The translations under genes and the position numbers were made by a program. Positions 24,139 through 32,963 of a DNA stretch of 64,000 bases are shown here, one piece after another. The notes beneath the pieces were generated by a model, which did not search any database, was not told where the DNA came from, and worked only from the letters and a program-made list of their open reading frames with translations. Origin of the DNA: JAENVT01 sp963720775 (lineage in GTDB: Bacteria; Actinomycetota; Acidimicrobiia; Acidimicrobiales; Ilumatobacteraceae). Each line of letters opens with the position of its first letter. Within the stretch, counting starts at the first letter, position 1. The stretch lies in assembly GCA_963720775.1 (NCBI GenBank), contig CAVRGR010000002.1:1-64000 (forward strand), given 5' to 3'.

Positions 24139-24582
24139 ATGGCTCTGCGAGATCCGCGCTTCGGTCGCATGCTGCGACGCGCGCTCGTGCTCCGTTGCCC
24201 GTGGTGTGGGAAGCGTCGCACCTTCATTCGCAAGTGGCTCGGCAAGCACCCGCGCTGTCGAACGTGCGGCATTCGTTGGCGTCGAGAAGAAGGATTCGAG
24301 CTCGGAGCGGTCGCCATCAACACGGTCCTCACCTTCCTCGCGTTGACCATCGGAATGACGATCGGTTTCGTCGTTACGGCCCCCGACATCCCGGTCGCTC
24401 CAATGGTGCTCACGCTGCTCGGCATTGCGGTGGTGATGCCGATCGTCATCTACCCGTTCACGTTCACGATCTGGCTGGCGTTCGATCTCGCGGTGCATCG
24501 TCCCGAGGCCGCGGAGCTCGCCGAAGCCGCCGCTGCGGTCGACCTGCAGGCGCCGCGGGCTTCGATGCTCGGAAATGCTTGA
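24139..24582 (+). CDS. DUF983 family zinc-ribbon membrane protein
   Basis: About 147 residues from ATG 24139 (AGGGTG upstream); ATG 24133 is an alternative. LRCPWCGKRRTF and HPRCRTCGIRWRREEGF form a four-Cys zinc ribbon, followed by two membrane helices (VLTFLALTIGMTIGFVV and LLGIAVVMPIVIYPFTF), the DUF983 layout. The family is membrane-embedded with no proven function. It lies immediately upstream of the recA promoter. Confidence 0.85.
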   Translation: MALRDPRFGRMLRRALVLRCPWCGKRRTFIRKWLGKHPRCRTCGIRWRREEGFELGAVAINTVLTFLALTIGMTIGFVVTAPDIPVAPMVLTLLGIAVVMPIVIYPFTFTIWLAFDLAVHRPEAAELAEAAAAVDLQAPRASMLGNA

Positions 24583-24583
24583 T

Positions 24584-24597
24584 CGAACGACTGTTCG
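24584..24597 (+). promoter_or_regulatory. LexA (SOS) box upstream of recA
   Basis: CGAACGACTGTTCG is a perfect match to the actinobacterial LexA operator CGAAC-N4-GTTCG and lies 156 nt before the recA start. A LexA of the matching type is encoded at 33877-34506. Confidence 0.85.
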
Positions 24598-24752
24598 TAG
24601 TTACACTGCTGTCGTTCGAACGTGAGGGTCGGCTCGGGGAACCGTGTCACACCCTTTCCGTATGGTGCCCATCACCGCAATCGAGGTCGTGCGACTCGGC
24701 CTCCACATCTCAGAAGATCCCACATGCATCAGGCAGGAAACGGAGAACGACA

Positions 24753-26888
24753 GTGAGCAGCGATCGTGAAAAGGCACTCGATGTGGCGTTGGCAGCCATC
24801 GACAAGCAGTTCGGCAAGGGCTCGATCATGCGGATGGGGGAGAAGGGGTCGATGGCGATCGAAGCCATCCAAACCGGGGCACTCTCGCTCGACCTCGCCC
24901 TCGGCGTCGGCGGCCTGCCGCGTGGGCGCGTCGTCGAGATCTTCGGTCCCGAGTCGTCGGGCAAGTCCACCCTGGCCATGCACGTGGTGGCCGAGGCGCA
25001 ACGCAACGGGGGCATCTGTGCCTACATCGACGCCGAGCATGCGATGGATCCGGTGTACGCCGCGGCGATCGGTGTCGACATCGACCAGTTGTTGATCAGC
25101 CAACCCGACACCGGCGAGCAAGCACTCGAGATCGTCGACATGTTGGTGCGTTCGGGCGCCGTCGACGTGGTGGTGATCGACTCGGTGGCGGCACTCACAC
25201 CCCGCGCCGAGATCGAAGGCGAGATGGGTGATACCCACGTCGGGTTGCAGGCCCGGTTGATGAGCCAGGCGTTGCGCAAGCTCACCGCCAACCTCAGCCG
25301 CACCAACACGGTCGCCATCTTCATCAATCAGCTCCGCGAAAAGATTGGAGTCATGTTCGGCTGCTTCAACTACTCCACACGGGTCACATTGGCCGATGGC
25401 ACGCAGGAGAAGATCGGCAAGATCGTCAACAGTCGCATGCCGGTCGAGGTGTTGTCGTACAGCCCCGAACTCGACCGCATCGTGCCGATGCCGATCACCA
25501 ACTGGTTCGACAACGGCGTAGCAGAGCGGTTCTTGCAGTTCAAGATCGCGCGCGGCGGTGGCAACGGTGCCGCGCAGTTCGCTGCCACCGAGAACCACAT
25601 GATTTCGACACCGGGTGGTTGGCGAGCCGCAGGCGAACTGGTCGCCGGCGATCGGGTGATGCAGTCGGTGCCGCACTACCTCAGCGATATGCAGTGGCAG
25701 GTGTTGCTCGGCGGGTTGATGGGTGATGGGGCCTTGTCGCCTACTCGTAGCGGTAACGGCGCCCGGTTCCGTTGGGGCCACGGTGCCAAGCAGGCCGGGT
25801 ATGGCAACTGGAAGGCGTCGCTGTTCGCCAACATCACTGTCTCTCGCAGCGAGAACGCCAAGGGCGCAGTCTTCTTCGATTGTCAGCCGCTGCCAGAGCT
25901 TGCCGAGTTGCGCGAGGCGGTGTATGTCGCCGGGAAGAAGGTGCTCAGTCACGACTACTTGAAGCAGCTCACCCCGCTGTCACTTGCTGTCTGGTACATG
26001 GACGACGCCGGCTTTCAGAATCGTTCCAAGGGTCTCCAAGCTCGCACCGCTGAAGGAAGCGGTCGTGTGGAGATTTGCGTCGAAGCGATGTCATCCGACA
26101 CGCAGGTGCGACTGCGTGACCATCTCGCCGACACGTGGGGCATCAATGCCTCACTCAAGCAGCGCGGGACGAGGCGGAAGGCTGTGCTCGTGTTTGCCAA
26201 GGATGAGACCGCCAAGCTGCACGCGCTGATTGCCCCCTTTGTGCATCCGACGATGCAGTACAAGCTGCTCGAGCGGTTCCAGGGTCGATTCGCTGTCGAG
26301 CCGGTGTTCGCACCGGTTCGTCAGATGCTGGCGCCGATGCCCATTCTCAGTATCACCGTCAAGCCGCCGACGCGCAGCATGCACCGCTTCGACATCGAAG
26401 TCGGTGGTACACACAACTACTTCGTCGATGGCGTGATGGTCCACAACTCTCCAGAAACGACCCCTGGCGGTCGGGCGTTGAAGTTCTACTCGTCGGTGCG
26501 CCTCGACATCCGTCGTATCGAGAGCATCAAAGATGGTGCCGAGATCGTCGGCAACCGTACGCGGGTCAAGGTTGTCAAGAACAAGGTCGCCCCGCCGTTC
26601 CGCCAGGCCGAGTTCGACATCATGTACGGCAAGGGCATCAGCCGCGAGGGCACGTTGCTCGACATTGCCGTCGACATGGCCATCATCAAGAAGTCGGGTG
26701 CCTGGTTCACCTACGAGGGTGAGCAGCTCGGTCAGGGTCGCGAGAACGCCAAGAGCTTCTTGGCAGAAAACCCCGAGATCATGGTCGAGGTCTCCGAGAA
26801 GGTGCGTGTGCAGGCCGGCATCGGTCAAGACGCACCCGATGCGGCTGCGTTCACACCGGCCGACGAAGAACCGATCACGATCGAGTGA
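24753..26888 (+). CDS. recA: Recombinase A with an internal intein
   Basis: 711 codons from GTG 24753 (GGAG 8 nt upstream). N-extein residues 1-203 hold Walker A GPESSGKST (about 66-74) and VVVIDSVAALTP. An intein of 362 residues follows (204-565), then the C-extein of 146 residues from SPETTPGGRALKFYSSVR to the acidic tail, giving a 349-residue RecA after splicing. The insertion point is between FG and SPETT, in loop L2, the DNA-binding heart of RecA, so splicing is needed for activity. As I recall, the Mycobacterium leprae RecA intein uses this same point. Function: homologous recombination and LexA co-protease. Confidence 0.96.
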   Translation: MSSDREKALDVALAAIDKQFGKGSIMRMGEKGSMAIEAIQTGALSLDLALGVGGLPRGRVVEIFGPESSGKSTLAMHVVAEAQRNGGICAYIDAEHAMDPVYAAAIGVDIDQLLISQPDTGEQALEIVDMLVRSGAVDVVVIDSVAALTPRAEIEGEMGDTHVGLQARLMSQALRKLTANLSRTNTVAIFINQLREKIGVMFGCFNYSTRVTLADGTQEKIGKIVNSRMPVEVLSYSPELDRIVPMPITNWFDNGVAERFLQFKIARGGGNGAAQFAATENHMISTPGGWRAAGELVAGDRVMQSVPHYLSDMQWQVLLGGLMGDGALSPTRSGNGARFRWGHGAKQAGYGNWKASLFANITVSRSENAKGAVFFDCQPLPELAELREAVYVAGKKVLSHDYLKQLTPLSLAVWYMDDAGFQNRSKGLQARTAEGSGRVEICVEAMSSDTQVRLRDHLADTWGINASLKQRGTRRKAVLVFAKDETAKLHALIAPFVHPTMQYKLLERFQGRFAVEPVFAPVRQMLAPMPILSITVKPPTRSMHRFDIEVGGTHNYFVDGVMVHNSPETTPGGRALKFYSSVRLDIRRIESIKDGAEIVGNRTRVKVVKNKVAPPFRQAEFDIMYGKGISREGTLLDIAVDMAIIKKSGAWFTYEGEQLGQGRENAKSFLAENPEIMVEVSEKVRVQAGIGQDAPDAAAFTPADEEPITIE
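25362..26447 (+). other. RecA intein with LAGLIDADG homing endonuclease
   Basis: In-frame insertion coding 362 residues. Splicing blocks are complete: Cys1 in CFNYSTRVTLADGTQEKI, block B TENHMI (Thr-x-x-His), block F RFDIEVGGTHNYFVDG, block G VMVHN, and Ser as first C-extein residue. The endonuclease domain has the two dodecapeptides LLGGLMGDGAL and LAVWYMDDAGF, each with its acidic residue, so both splicing and homing activity look intact. An active homing intein suggests recent spread. Confidence 0.92.
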
Positions 26889-26889
26889 C

Positions 26890-27321
26890 GTGACGGTTCC
26901 GGCTCGTCTTACGTTGGTCACACTTGGTGTCGCCGACGTTGCGCGGGCCAGGGCGTTCTACGAGGCACTGGGTTGGCGACGATCCAGCGCCTCGAACGAC
27001 GATGTCTCGTTCTTCCAACTCGGTGGCCTAGCGCTGTCGGTGTTCGGACGTCAGGCGTTGGCCGACGACGCCACCGTCTCGGCATCGGGCGAGGGCTTCT
27101 CGGGAATCTCGCTGGCCATCAACCTCGAGTCCGAGGTCGAGGTCGATCGGGTCGCCGCGGAATGGGTCTCCTGCGGCGGCACGATCGTCAAGCAACCGCA
27201 TCGTGCCTTTTGGGGCGGGTACTCCGGGTACGTCGCCGATCCCGACGGCCATCTGTGGGAGCTCGCCCACAACCCAGGCTTCGTGCTCTCGGCCGACGGC
27301 TCGATGCAACTCCCTTCGTGA
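26890..27321 (+). CDS. VOC-family (glyoxalase/bleomycin-resistance fold) protein
   Basis: 143 residues from GTG 26890, one base after the recA stop. It has the two beta-alpha-beta-beta-beta modules: LTLVTLGVADVARARAFYEA with LGW and FFQLGGLALSVFG, then GISLAINLESEVEVDRVAAE and the family signature YSGYVADPDGHLWELAHNP. The Glu of WELAHNP is the usual metal ligand. Likely metal-dependent enzyme or ligand-binding protein; substrate unknown. It may be co-transcribed with recA. Confidence 0.88.
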   Translation: MTVPARLTLVTLGVADVARARAFYEALGWRRSSASNDDVSFFQLGGLALSVFGRQALADDATVSASGEGFSGISLAINLESEVEVDRVAAEWVSCGGTIVKQPHRAFWGGYSGYVADPDGHLWELAHNPGFVLSADGSMQLPS

Positions 27322-27350
27322 CGTGATCCCGCACCGATAGCCTTTCGGCC

Positions 27351-28769
27351 GTGACCCGCGGCTACATCGTCCACACCTTCGGGTGCCAGATGAACGAGCA
27401 CGACTCCGAGCGAATTGCCGGGCTTCTGGAAGACGATGGCTACGTGGCGGTCACCGACGAGGCACAAGCCGATGTCGTGGTGCTCAACACGTGCTGCATC
27501 CGCGAGAACGCCGACAACAAGCTGTACGGCACCCTCGGCTGGCTGAAGCCTTGGAAGGAGCAGCGCGAGGGGCGTCAGATCGTGGTTGCCGGCTGCTTGG
27601 CCCAGAAGGATCGCGAGTTGGTGCGGCGCAAAGCGCCCTACGTCGACGTCGTCCTCGGCACGCACAACGTTCATCGCACGGCCGATCTCATCGATCACGC
27701 TCGTCACCACGGCCCGATCACCGAGATCCTCGACGAGGCTGTGCTGGAAGATCACGCCATGTTCCCCAGCGCCCTCCCGGCACGTCGCGAGACCACCTAC
27801 AACGCCTGGGTCACGATCCAGATCGGCTGCGACAACTCGTGTGCCTTCTGCATCGTGCCGGCGGTGCGCGGCGTCGAGATCAGCCGCCCGTTCGACGATG
27901 TCGTCGCCGAGGTCGGTCGGCTGGCGGCCGACGGCGTCAGCGAGGTCACACTGCTCGGGCAGAACGTCAACAGCTACGGGCGCGACCTGCAGACGGCTGC
28001 GCGCCAGGCCGGCGACACGTCCGCCCGGTTGCGGCCGATGTTCGCCGAGTTGCTCACCGCGGTCGGCGCAGTCGAAGGCATCCGTCGCGTCCGCTTCACC
28101 AGCCCGCACCCCAAAGACATGCGCGCCGACACGTTCGCAGCAATGGCCACCACCGCCGCGGTATGCGAGCACCTCCACTATCCGTTGCAATCGGGCAGCG
28201 ACCGCGTGTTGGCCGCCATGCATCGCGGGTACACCGCTCAGCGTTACCTCGAACGTCTTGCTGCCGGCAGGGCCGCGGTTGCCGACCTCGCCGTGTCGAC
28301 CGACGTGATCGTCGGCTTCCCCGGTGAGACCGACGACGACTTTGCGGCGACCCTCGAGGTGGTCGCCGAAGCGCAGTACGACTTCGCCTACACGTTCGTC
28401 TTCTCACCACGACCGGGCACCGAGGCTGCGGAACTGACCGACCAGTTCATCGACCCGGCAATCGCCGCCGAGCGCTTCCAGCGATTGCGAGTGGTCGTCG
28501 AGCGCAGCGCGCTGGCCAAGCACGAAGCGAGAGTCGGCCGCATCGAGGAAGTACTGGTCGAGGGCCCGAGCAAGAAGGACGCTTCGATCCTGTCGGGTCG
28601 TACCCGGCAGAACAAGCTGGTGCACTTCACGCCGCCGCAGCCGTTGCGCGCTGGTGCCTATGCCCTGGTCGAGATCACCCGCGCCGCACCCCATCACCTC
28701 GTCGGCCAGTTCGTCGAGTTGTTGGCCGAGCCACAGCACAAGCGGCGCATTGCCGTGCTCGCCGGGTGA
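27351..28769 (+). CDS. miaB: tRNA-2-methylthio-N6-dimethylallyladenosine synthase
   Basis: 472 residues from GTG 27351. Two iron-sulfur clusters: the UPF0004 domain with Cys12, Cys48 and Cys82, and the radical-SAM motif GCDNSCAFC (Cys160, Cys164, Cys167). LHYPLQSGSDRVLAAMHRGY and the C-terminal TRAM domain (about 400-470) complete the enzyme. It adds the 2-methylthio group to isopentenyl-A37 of tRNAs. The next gene, overlapping by 4 nt, is miaA, which makes its substrate. Confidence 0.95.
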   Translation: MTRGYIVHTFGCQMNEHDSERIAGLLEDDGYVAVTDEAQADVVVLNTCCIRENADNKLYGTLGWLKPWKEQREGRQIVVAGCLAQKDRELVRRKAPYVDVVLGTHNVHRTADLIDHARHHGPITEILDEAVLEDHAMFPSALPARRETTYNAWVTIQIGCDNSCAFCIVPAVRGVEISRPFDDVVAEVGRLAADGVSEVTLLGQNVNSYGRDLQTAARQAGDTSARLRPMFAELLTAVGAVEGIRRVRFTSPHPKDMRADTFAAMATTAAVCEHLHYPLQSGSDRVLAAMHRGYTAQRYLERLAAGRAAVADLAVSTDVIVGFPGETDDDFAATLEVVAEAQYDFAYTFVFSPRPGTEAAELTDQFIDPAIAAERFQRLRVVVERSALAKHEARVGRIEEVLVEGPSKKDASILSGRTRQNKLVHFTPPQPLRAGAYALVEITRAAPHHLVGQFVELLAEPQHKRRIAVLAG

Positions 28770-29689
28770 CAGCCGCACCAAAGCTGGTGATCCTCGGGCC
28801 GACGGCTTCGGGCAAGAGCGACGTTGCCATGGCCCTTGCGGGTGCGCACGTCGAGGCGGAGATCGTCGCTGTCGATGCGATGCAGGTGTACAAGGGAATG
28901 GACATCGGTACGGCAAAGCCGTCTGCCGACGACCGCGCCCGGGTACCGCATCACTGCCTCGACCTTGTCGCCGCGGGCGACGAGTTCGCCCTCGCCGACT
29001 ACGCCGAAGCGGCACGCCAGGCGCTCGCCGAGATCGACGGGCGCGAGCATCGAGCGGTGCTCGTCGCCGGCACGGGGTTGTACCTGCGCAGCATCACCGA
29101 CCACATGGAAGTACCCGGACGATGGCCCCAGCTACGTGCCGAGCTCGACGCCCGGGTCGAGGCCGAGGGCGTCGAGGCTCTGCACCGGCAACTCGGCGAG
29201 CTCGACCCCCAAGCGGCCGGGAAGATGGAGCCGAACAACGTGCGACGCGTCGTACGAGCACTCGAGGTGACCCTGGGCGGTGGCCGCCCGTTCAGTTCCT
29301 ACGGACCTGGGATCGACACCTATCCACCAGTACCGTTCATCCAGTTCGGCCTGCAATGGCCGCGCCCCATCCTGGCCACACGAATCATCGAGCGTGTGCA
29401 TCGCATGCTCGATGCCGGCCTCGTGACCGAGGTCGAGTCGTTGGCCGCCCAGCCGGTTTCCCGTACTGCTCGTCAGGCGTTGGGCTACAAGGAGCTGCTC
29501 GACCACTTTGCCGGCTCGTGCTCGCTCGATGCGGCCATCGAGACCATCATCACCCGCACGCGGCAGTTCGCAGTACGCCAGGAACGGTGGTTCCGTCGCG
29601 ACCCGCGAATACGCTGGATCACGATCGAAGACGATCCGGTGACCACGGCGTTGCCGGTCTTGGAACGTGCATGGCAGACCTCGAACTGA
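28766..29689 (+). CDS. miaA: tRNA dimethylallyltransferase
   Basis: 307 residues from GTG 28766, overlapping the miaB stop. P-loop GPTASGKS at residues 11-18, then VDAMQVYKGMDIGTAKPS, LVAGTGLYLRSI and NNVRRVVRALEV, all standard for MiaA, which isoprenylates A37 in tRNAs that read UNN codons. The last 19 nt overlap the start of dapF, so miaB-miaA-dapF-hflX probably form one operon. Confidence 0.95.
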   Translation: MTAAPKLVILGPTASGKSDVAMALAGAHVEAEIVAVDAMQVYKGMDIGTAKPSADDRARVPHHCLDLVAAGDEFALADYAEAARQALAEIDGREHRAVLVAGTGLYLRSITDHMEVPGRWPQLRAELDARVEAEGVEALHRQLGELDPQAAGKMEPNNVRRVVRALEVTLGGGRPFSSYGPGIDTYPPVPFIQFGLQWPRPILATRIIERVHRMLDAGLVTEVESLAAQPVSRTARQALGYKELLDHFAGSCSLDAAIETIITRTRQFAVRQERWFRRDPRIRWITIEDDPVTTALPVLERAWQTSN

Positions 29690-30472
29690 CGAAACATCAC
29701 GGCTTGGGCAACGACTTCCTCGTCGTGTTCCACCCGCACGTCGATGATCTCGGCCAACTTGCCAGGGGCCTGTGCGATCGTCGGCGCGGTATCGGTGCGG
29801 ATGGCCTGTTGGTCGGTGAGAGCGACGATGGTTACGCAGCCCGCATGGTGTTGTACAACGCCGACGGATCGCGCGCCGAGATGAGCGGAAACGGCATCCG
29901 CTGCTTTGCCCAGGCATTGGCGGCGCGCCGCGGCGACTTGGCCCCACTGCGAATACTCACCGATGCCGGTGAACGCCTTGTCACGCTGTACGCCACCGAT
30001 GATCCCGACGTGATCGAGGCCGCCGTCGACATGGGATTTGTCGAGCGCGATCGACGAACCCGACAGTTGGCACCGTGTGGGAATCGACCCGATGCGGCCG
30101 GTCGCCCACCTCAGCGTCGGTAATCCGCACGCGGTCGTCGCCGTCGACGACGTGTTGGTGGTCGATCTTCTCGCTCTCGGCGAGAAGGTTCCCGACATCA
30201 ACCTCGAGCTGGTCGAGTCCGGGCCCGAGCCGCACGCCATCACGATGCGTGTGCACGAGCGTGGCGCCGGCATCACCGAGGCCTGCGGCACCGGCGCCTG
30301 CGCCAGCGCCTGGGCAGCGTCGTCGTGGGGGTTCGTCACCGAAGGGATCGAAGAAATCATCGTGCACATGGACGGCGGAGATGCCAAGGTACGGTTGCAC
30401 CAACCCGAAAGCGGGCACGTCACCCTGGTAGGTCCGGCCGTGTTCATCGGCTCGATCCGGGTTCACGTGTAA
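29671..30472 (+). pseudogene. dapF: Diaminopimelate epimerase, one frameshift
   Basis: ATG 29671 begins MADLELTKHHGLGNDFLVVF; the first active Cys78 is in MSGNGIRCFAQ. Near 30040 the frame changes: frame one ends in RRTRQLAPCGN, while the continuation IDEPDSWHRVGIDPMRPVAH, LSVGNPHAVVAVDD and the second active-site Cys (ITEACGTGACASAW) read one base over, to TAA 30470-30472. Both halves are otherwise complete and conserved. DapF makes meso-DAP for peptidoglycan and lysine, normally essential, so an assembly indel is as likely as true loss. Confidence 0.85.
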
Positions 30473-30494
30473 AGGCGGGTGCAGCAAGGGAGCC

Positions 30495-31799
30495 ATGTCG
30501 ACGCCATACAACGAAGCCCTCGGCGCAACGCTGATCGAGCGCAGCAAACGGGAACAGATCGTGCTGGTCGGTGTCACCCTGCCCGGGCACACCGACGCGG
30601 AAACTGATGCCGGCCTCGACGAGCTGTCGTTGCTGATCGACACTGCCGGCGCCGACGAAGCGGCCAGAATGGTGCAGCGCCGCGACACACCCGATCACAC
30701 GTGGTTCATCGGCAAGGGCAAGGTCGATGAGTTGAGAGACATCTGCCTGGCCGTCGACGCCGACACGGTTGTCTTCGAGAACGAGCTCACCCCGGCGCAG
30801 CAGTTCAACTTGGAGAAGGTGCTCGGGCGTACGGCCATCGATCGCACGGCCGTCATCCTCGACATCTTCGCCCAGAACGCGCACACGCTCGAAGGCAAGG
30901 CACAGGTCGAACTGGCCCTGCTGCGGTACCGCCTGCCGCGGTTGCGTCGCGGCGCGGCCGCCAAGTTGTCGCAGCAGCGTGGTGGTGTCGGTTCCCGATT
31001 CGGGGCCGGCGAAACCAAGCTGGAAGTCGATCGCCGGCGCATCATGCGCCGCATCACCAAACTGGTGGCCGACCTCAAAGATCTCTCGGCGACGCGCGAA
31101 CTGCAACGCAAGAGCAGATCCCGAAGTGGGCTGGCCGCCGTCACCATCGTCGGTTACACCAACGCCGGCAAGTCGACCCTCCTCAACTACCTCACCAGAG
31201 CAGGTGTGTTGGTCGAAGACCGCCTGTTCGCCACGCTCGATCCAACCACGCGCCGGCTGTCGCTACCCGGCGGCGAACCGGTACTGATCACCGACACCGT
31301 CGGCTTCGTCCGCAACCTGCCGCACGGGCTCGTCGAGGCGTTCAAGAGCACACTCGAGGTGGCCGGCCGCGGCGACTATCTCGTGCATGTCGTCGACTGC
31401 ACGTCGCCGGATCCCGAGGGTCAGATCGGCGCGGTGCGCGAGGTGTTGGCCGAGATCGGAGCCGCGCACCTACCGGAGCTCCTGGTGTTCAACAAGAGCG
31501 ACGCAGCGCCCGAGGTTGCTGCAGAACTGGTGCAGCGCCACGAGGGCTCGGTGTCGCTGAGCGCCCGTACCGGCCAGGGGATCGACCTGTTCCTCCATAC
31601 CCTCAGCGATCGCCTGCGCACGCTCAGCAAGGTGGTCGAGTTGTTGATTCCTTACGATCGCGGCGACCTGTTGGCGGCGGTCCATCGTGAGGGTGAGGTT
31701 CTCTCGACATGCCATGAAGACAACGCCGTGCGGGTGCGAGCACGGCTGGCCGACGCCTCGGCCGGGCGTCTGGCCGAGTTCGTCGTCGCCCACGCCTGA
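30495..31799 (+). CDS. hflX: Ribosome-associated GTPase HflX
   Basis: 434 residues from ATG 30495. N-terminal HflX domain (TWFIGKGKVDELRD; LTPAQQFNLEKVLGR; GGVGSRFGAGETKLEVDRRR), then the G domain: G1 VTIVGYTNAGKSTLLN, G3 ITDTVGFVRNLPH, G4 VFNKSD. HflX splits stalled ribosomes after stress. It lies 22 nt after dapF, with no terminator visible, in the miaB-miaA-dapF operon, an arrangement common in actinobacteria. Confidence 0.95.
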   Translation: MSTPYNEALGATLIERSKREQIVLVGVTLPGHTDAETDAGLDELSLLIDTAGADEAARMVQRRDTPDHTWFIGKGKVDELRDICLAVDADTVVFENELTPAQQFNLEKVLGRTAIDRTAVILDIFAQNAHTLEGKAQVELALLRYRLPRLRRGAAAKLSQQRGGVGSRFGAGETKLEVDRRRIMRRITKLVADLKDLSATRELQRKSRSRSGLAAVTIVGYTNAGKSTLLNYLTRAGVLVEDRLFATLDPTTRRLSLPGGEPVLITDTVGFVRNLPHGLVEAFKSTLEVAGRGDYLVHVVDCTSPDPEGQIGAVREVLAEIGAAHLPELLVFNKSDAAPEVAAELVQRHEGSVSLSARTGQGIDLFLHTLSDRLRTLSKVVELLIPYDRGDLLAAVHREGEVLSTCHEDNAVRVRARLADASAGRLAEFVVAHA

Positions 31800-31846
31800 C
31801 GCCTCACTGGTGGCGGTCGGCGCAGATCGGGCAGGATGTTGACCTG

Positions 31847-32963
31847 ATGGCTGATCCTGCCGGCTTCGTGCCCCCTCCATATCCGTACGATCGTCTCGAT
31901 CGGCTCGCGCTCGTGGCTGAGTCGCTGGACGGTGGGGTGGTCGATCTGTCGATCGGGACGCCGTGCGATCCCCCGATCGACAGCGTCATCGCCGCGCTGT
32001 CGACGTCGAACGCCGAGCGCGGGTATCCACCCAGCATCGGCACCGAGGTGCTGCGACGGGCGATCTGCGCCTGGCTGGGGCGGAGATTCGACCTCGATGT
32101 CCCGCTTGCTCAGGTCGCCGCATGCGTGGGCAGCAAGGAACTCGTCGCCACGACGCCTCAATACCTGCGCCTGCGAACGCCGTCGAAAGACACCGTGTTG
32201 TACCCGGCGGTGGCCTACCCGACGTATGAGATGGGGGCGACGCTCGGCGGTTGCCGTGGTGTGCCTGTTCCGTGTCGTGCCGACGGCGCCCTCGACATCT
32301 CGGCCATCAGCGACGCCGATGCAGCACGGGCTCTCATGTTGTGGGTCAACAGCCCGTCCAATCCCACCGGCGGCGCTCACCGATCTGGGTGAAGCCGCAG
32401 CATGGGGTCGCCGCCATGCTGTACCGGTGTTCAGCGATGAGTGCTACGTCGAGTTCACGTGGGATGCAGCGGCGAGCACGATCCTGCATCACGGGTTCGA
32501 TGGTGTCGTCGCCGTCCACTCCCTGTCGAAGCGCTCCAACCTCGCCGGCCTGCGTGTCGGCTTCTACGCAGGCGACGCCGACATCGTCGGATACTTGAAG
32601 GAAGTTCGCAAGCACGTCGGCATGCTCGTGCCGGGCCCCGCGCAAGCCGCTGCCGCCGTCGCGCTCGGCGATGACGCCCACGTTGACGTGCAACGCGAGC
32701 GCTACAAAGGTCGGCTCGAACGGCTCGGCAAGGTGTTCTCGGCCTGGTCTGGCGTCGAGATAGCGATGCCCGCCGGAGGCTTCTATCTGTGGTTCGACGC
32801 CGGCGACGGCTGGGCGTTCGCCGAACGTTTGGCCCGCGAAGGAGGGGCGTTGGTGAGCCCCGGAGATTTCTATGGTGCCGGTGGTGCACAGAACGTGCGC
32901 GCTGCCGTGGTACAACCAGATGACCGAATCGAGCTGGTCGCCAGGCGACTGGGGGTGTTGTGA
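31847..32963 (+). pseudogene. Succinyldiaminopimelate transaminase (DapC-like), one frameshift
   Basis: ATG 31847 reads MADPAGFVPPPYPYDRLDRL, VVDLSIGTPCDPPIDSVIAA, VGSKELVATTPQYL and NSPSNPTGG. Then near 32380 the frame shifts and the protein continues LTDLGEAAAWGRRHAVPVFS, DECYVEF (Asp-Tyr of fold type I), VHSLSKRSNLAGLRVGF with the PLP lysine, to 32963. It resembles the actinobacterial aminotransferases that act in the succinylase branch of lysine/DAP synthesis. One extra or missing base breaks an otherwise normal gene of about 370 codons. The assignment to DapC is by similarity of motifs and the nearby dapF. Confidence 0.75.

Noticed and set aside
24195..24752. N-terminal extension of the recA reading frame
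   Set aside because: Overlaps the DUF983 gene and the LexA box; GTG 24753 has a ribosome site and gives the normal RecA start.
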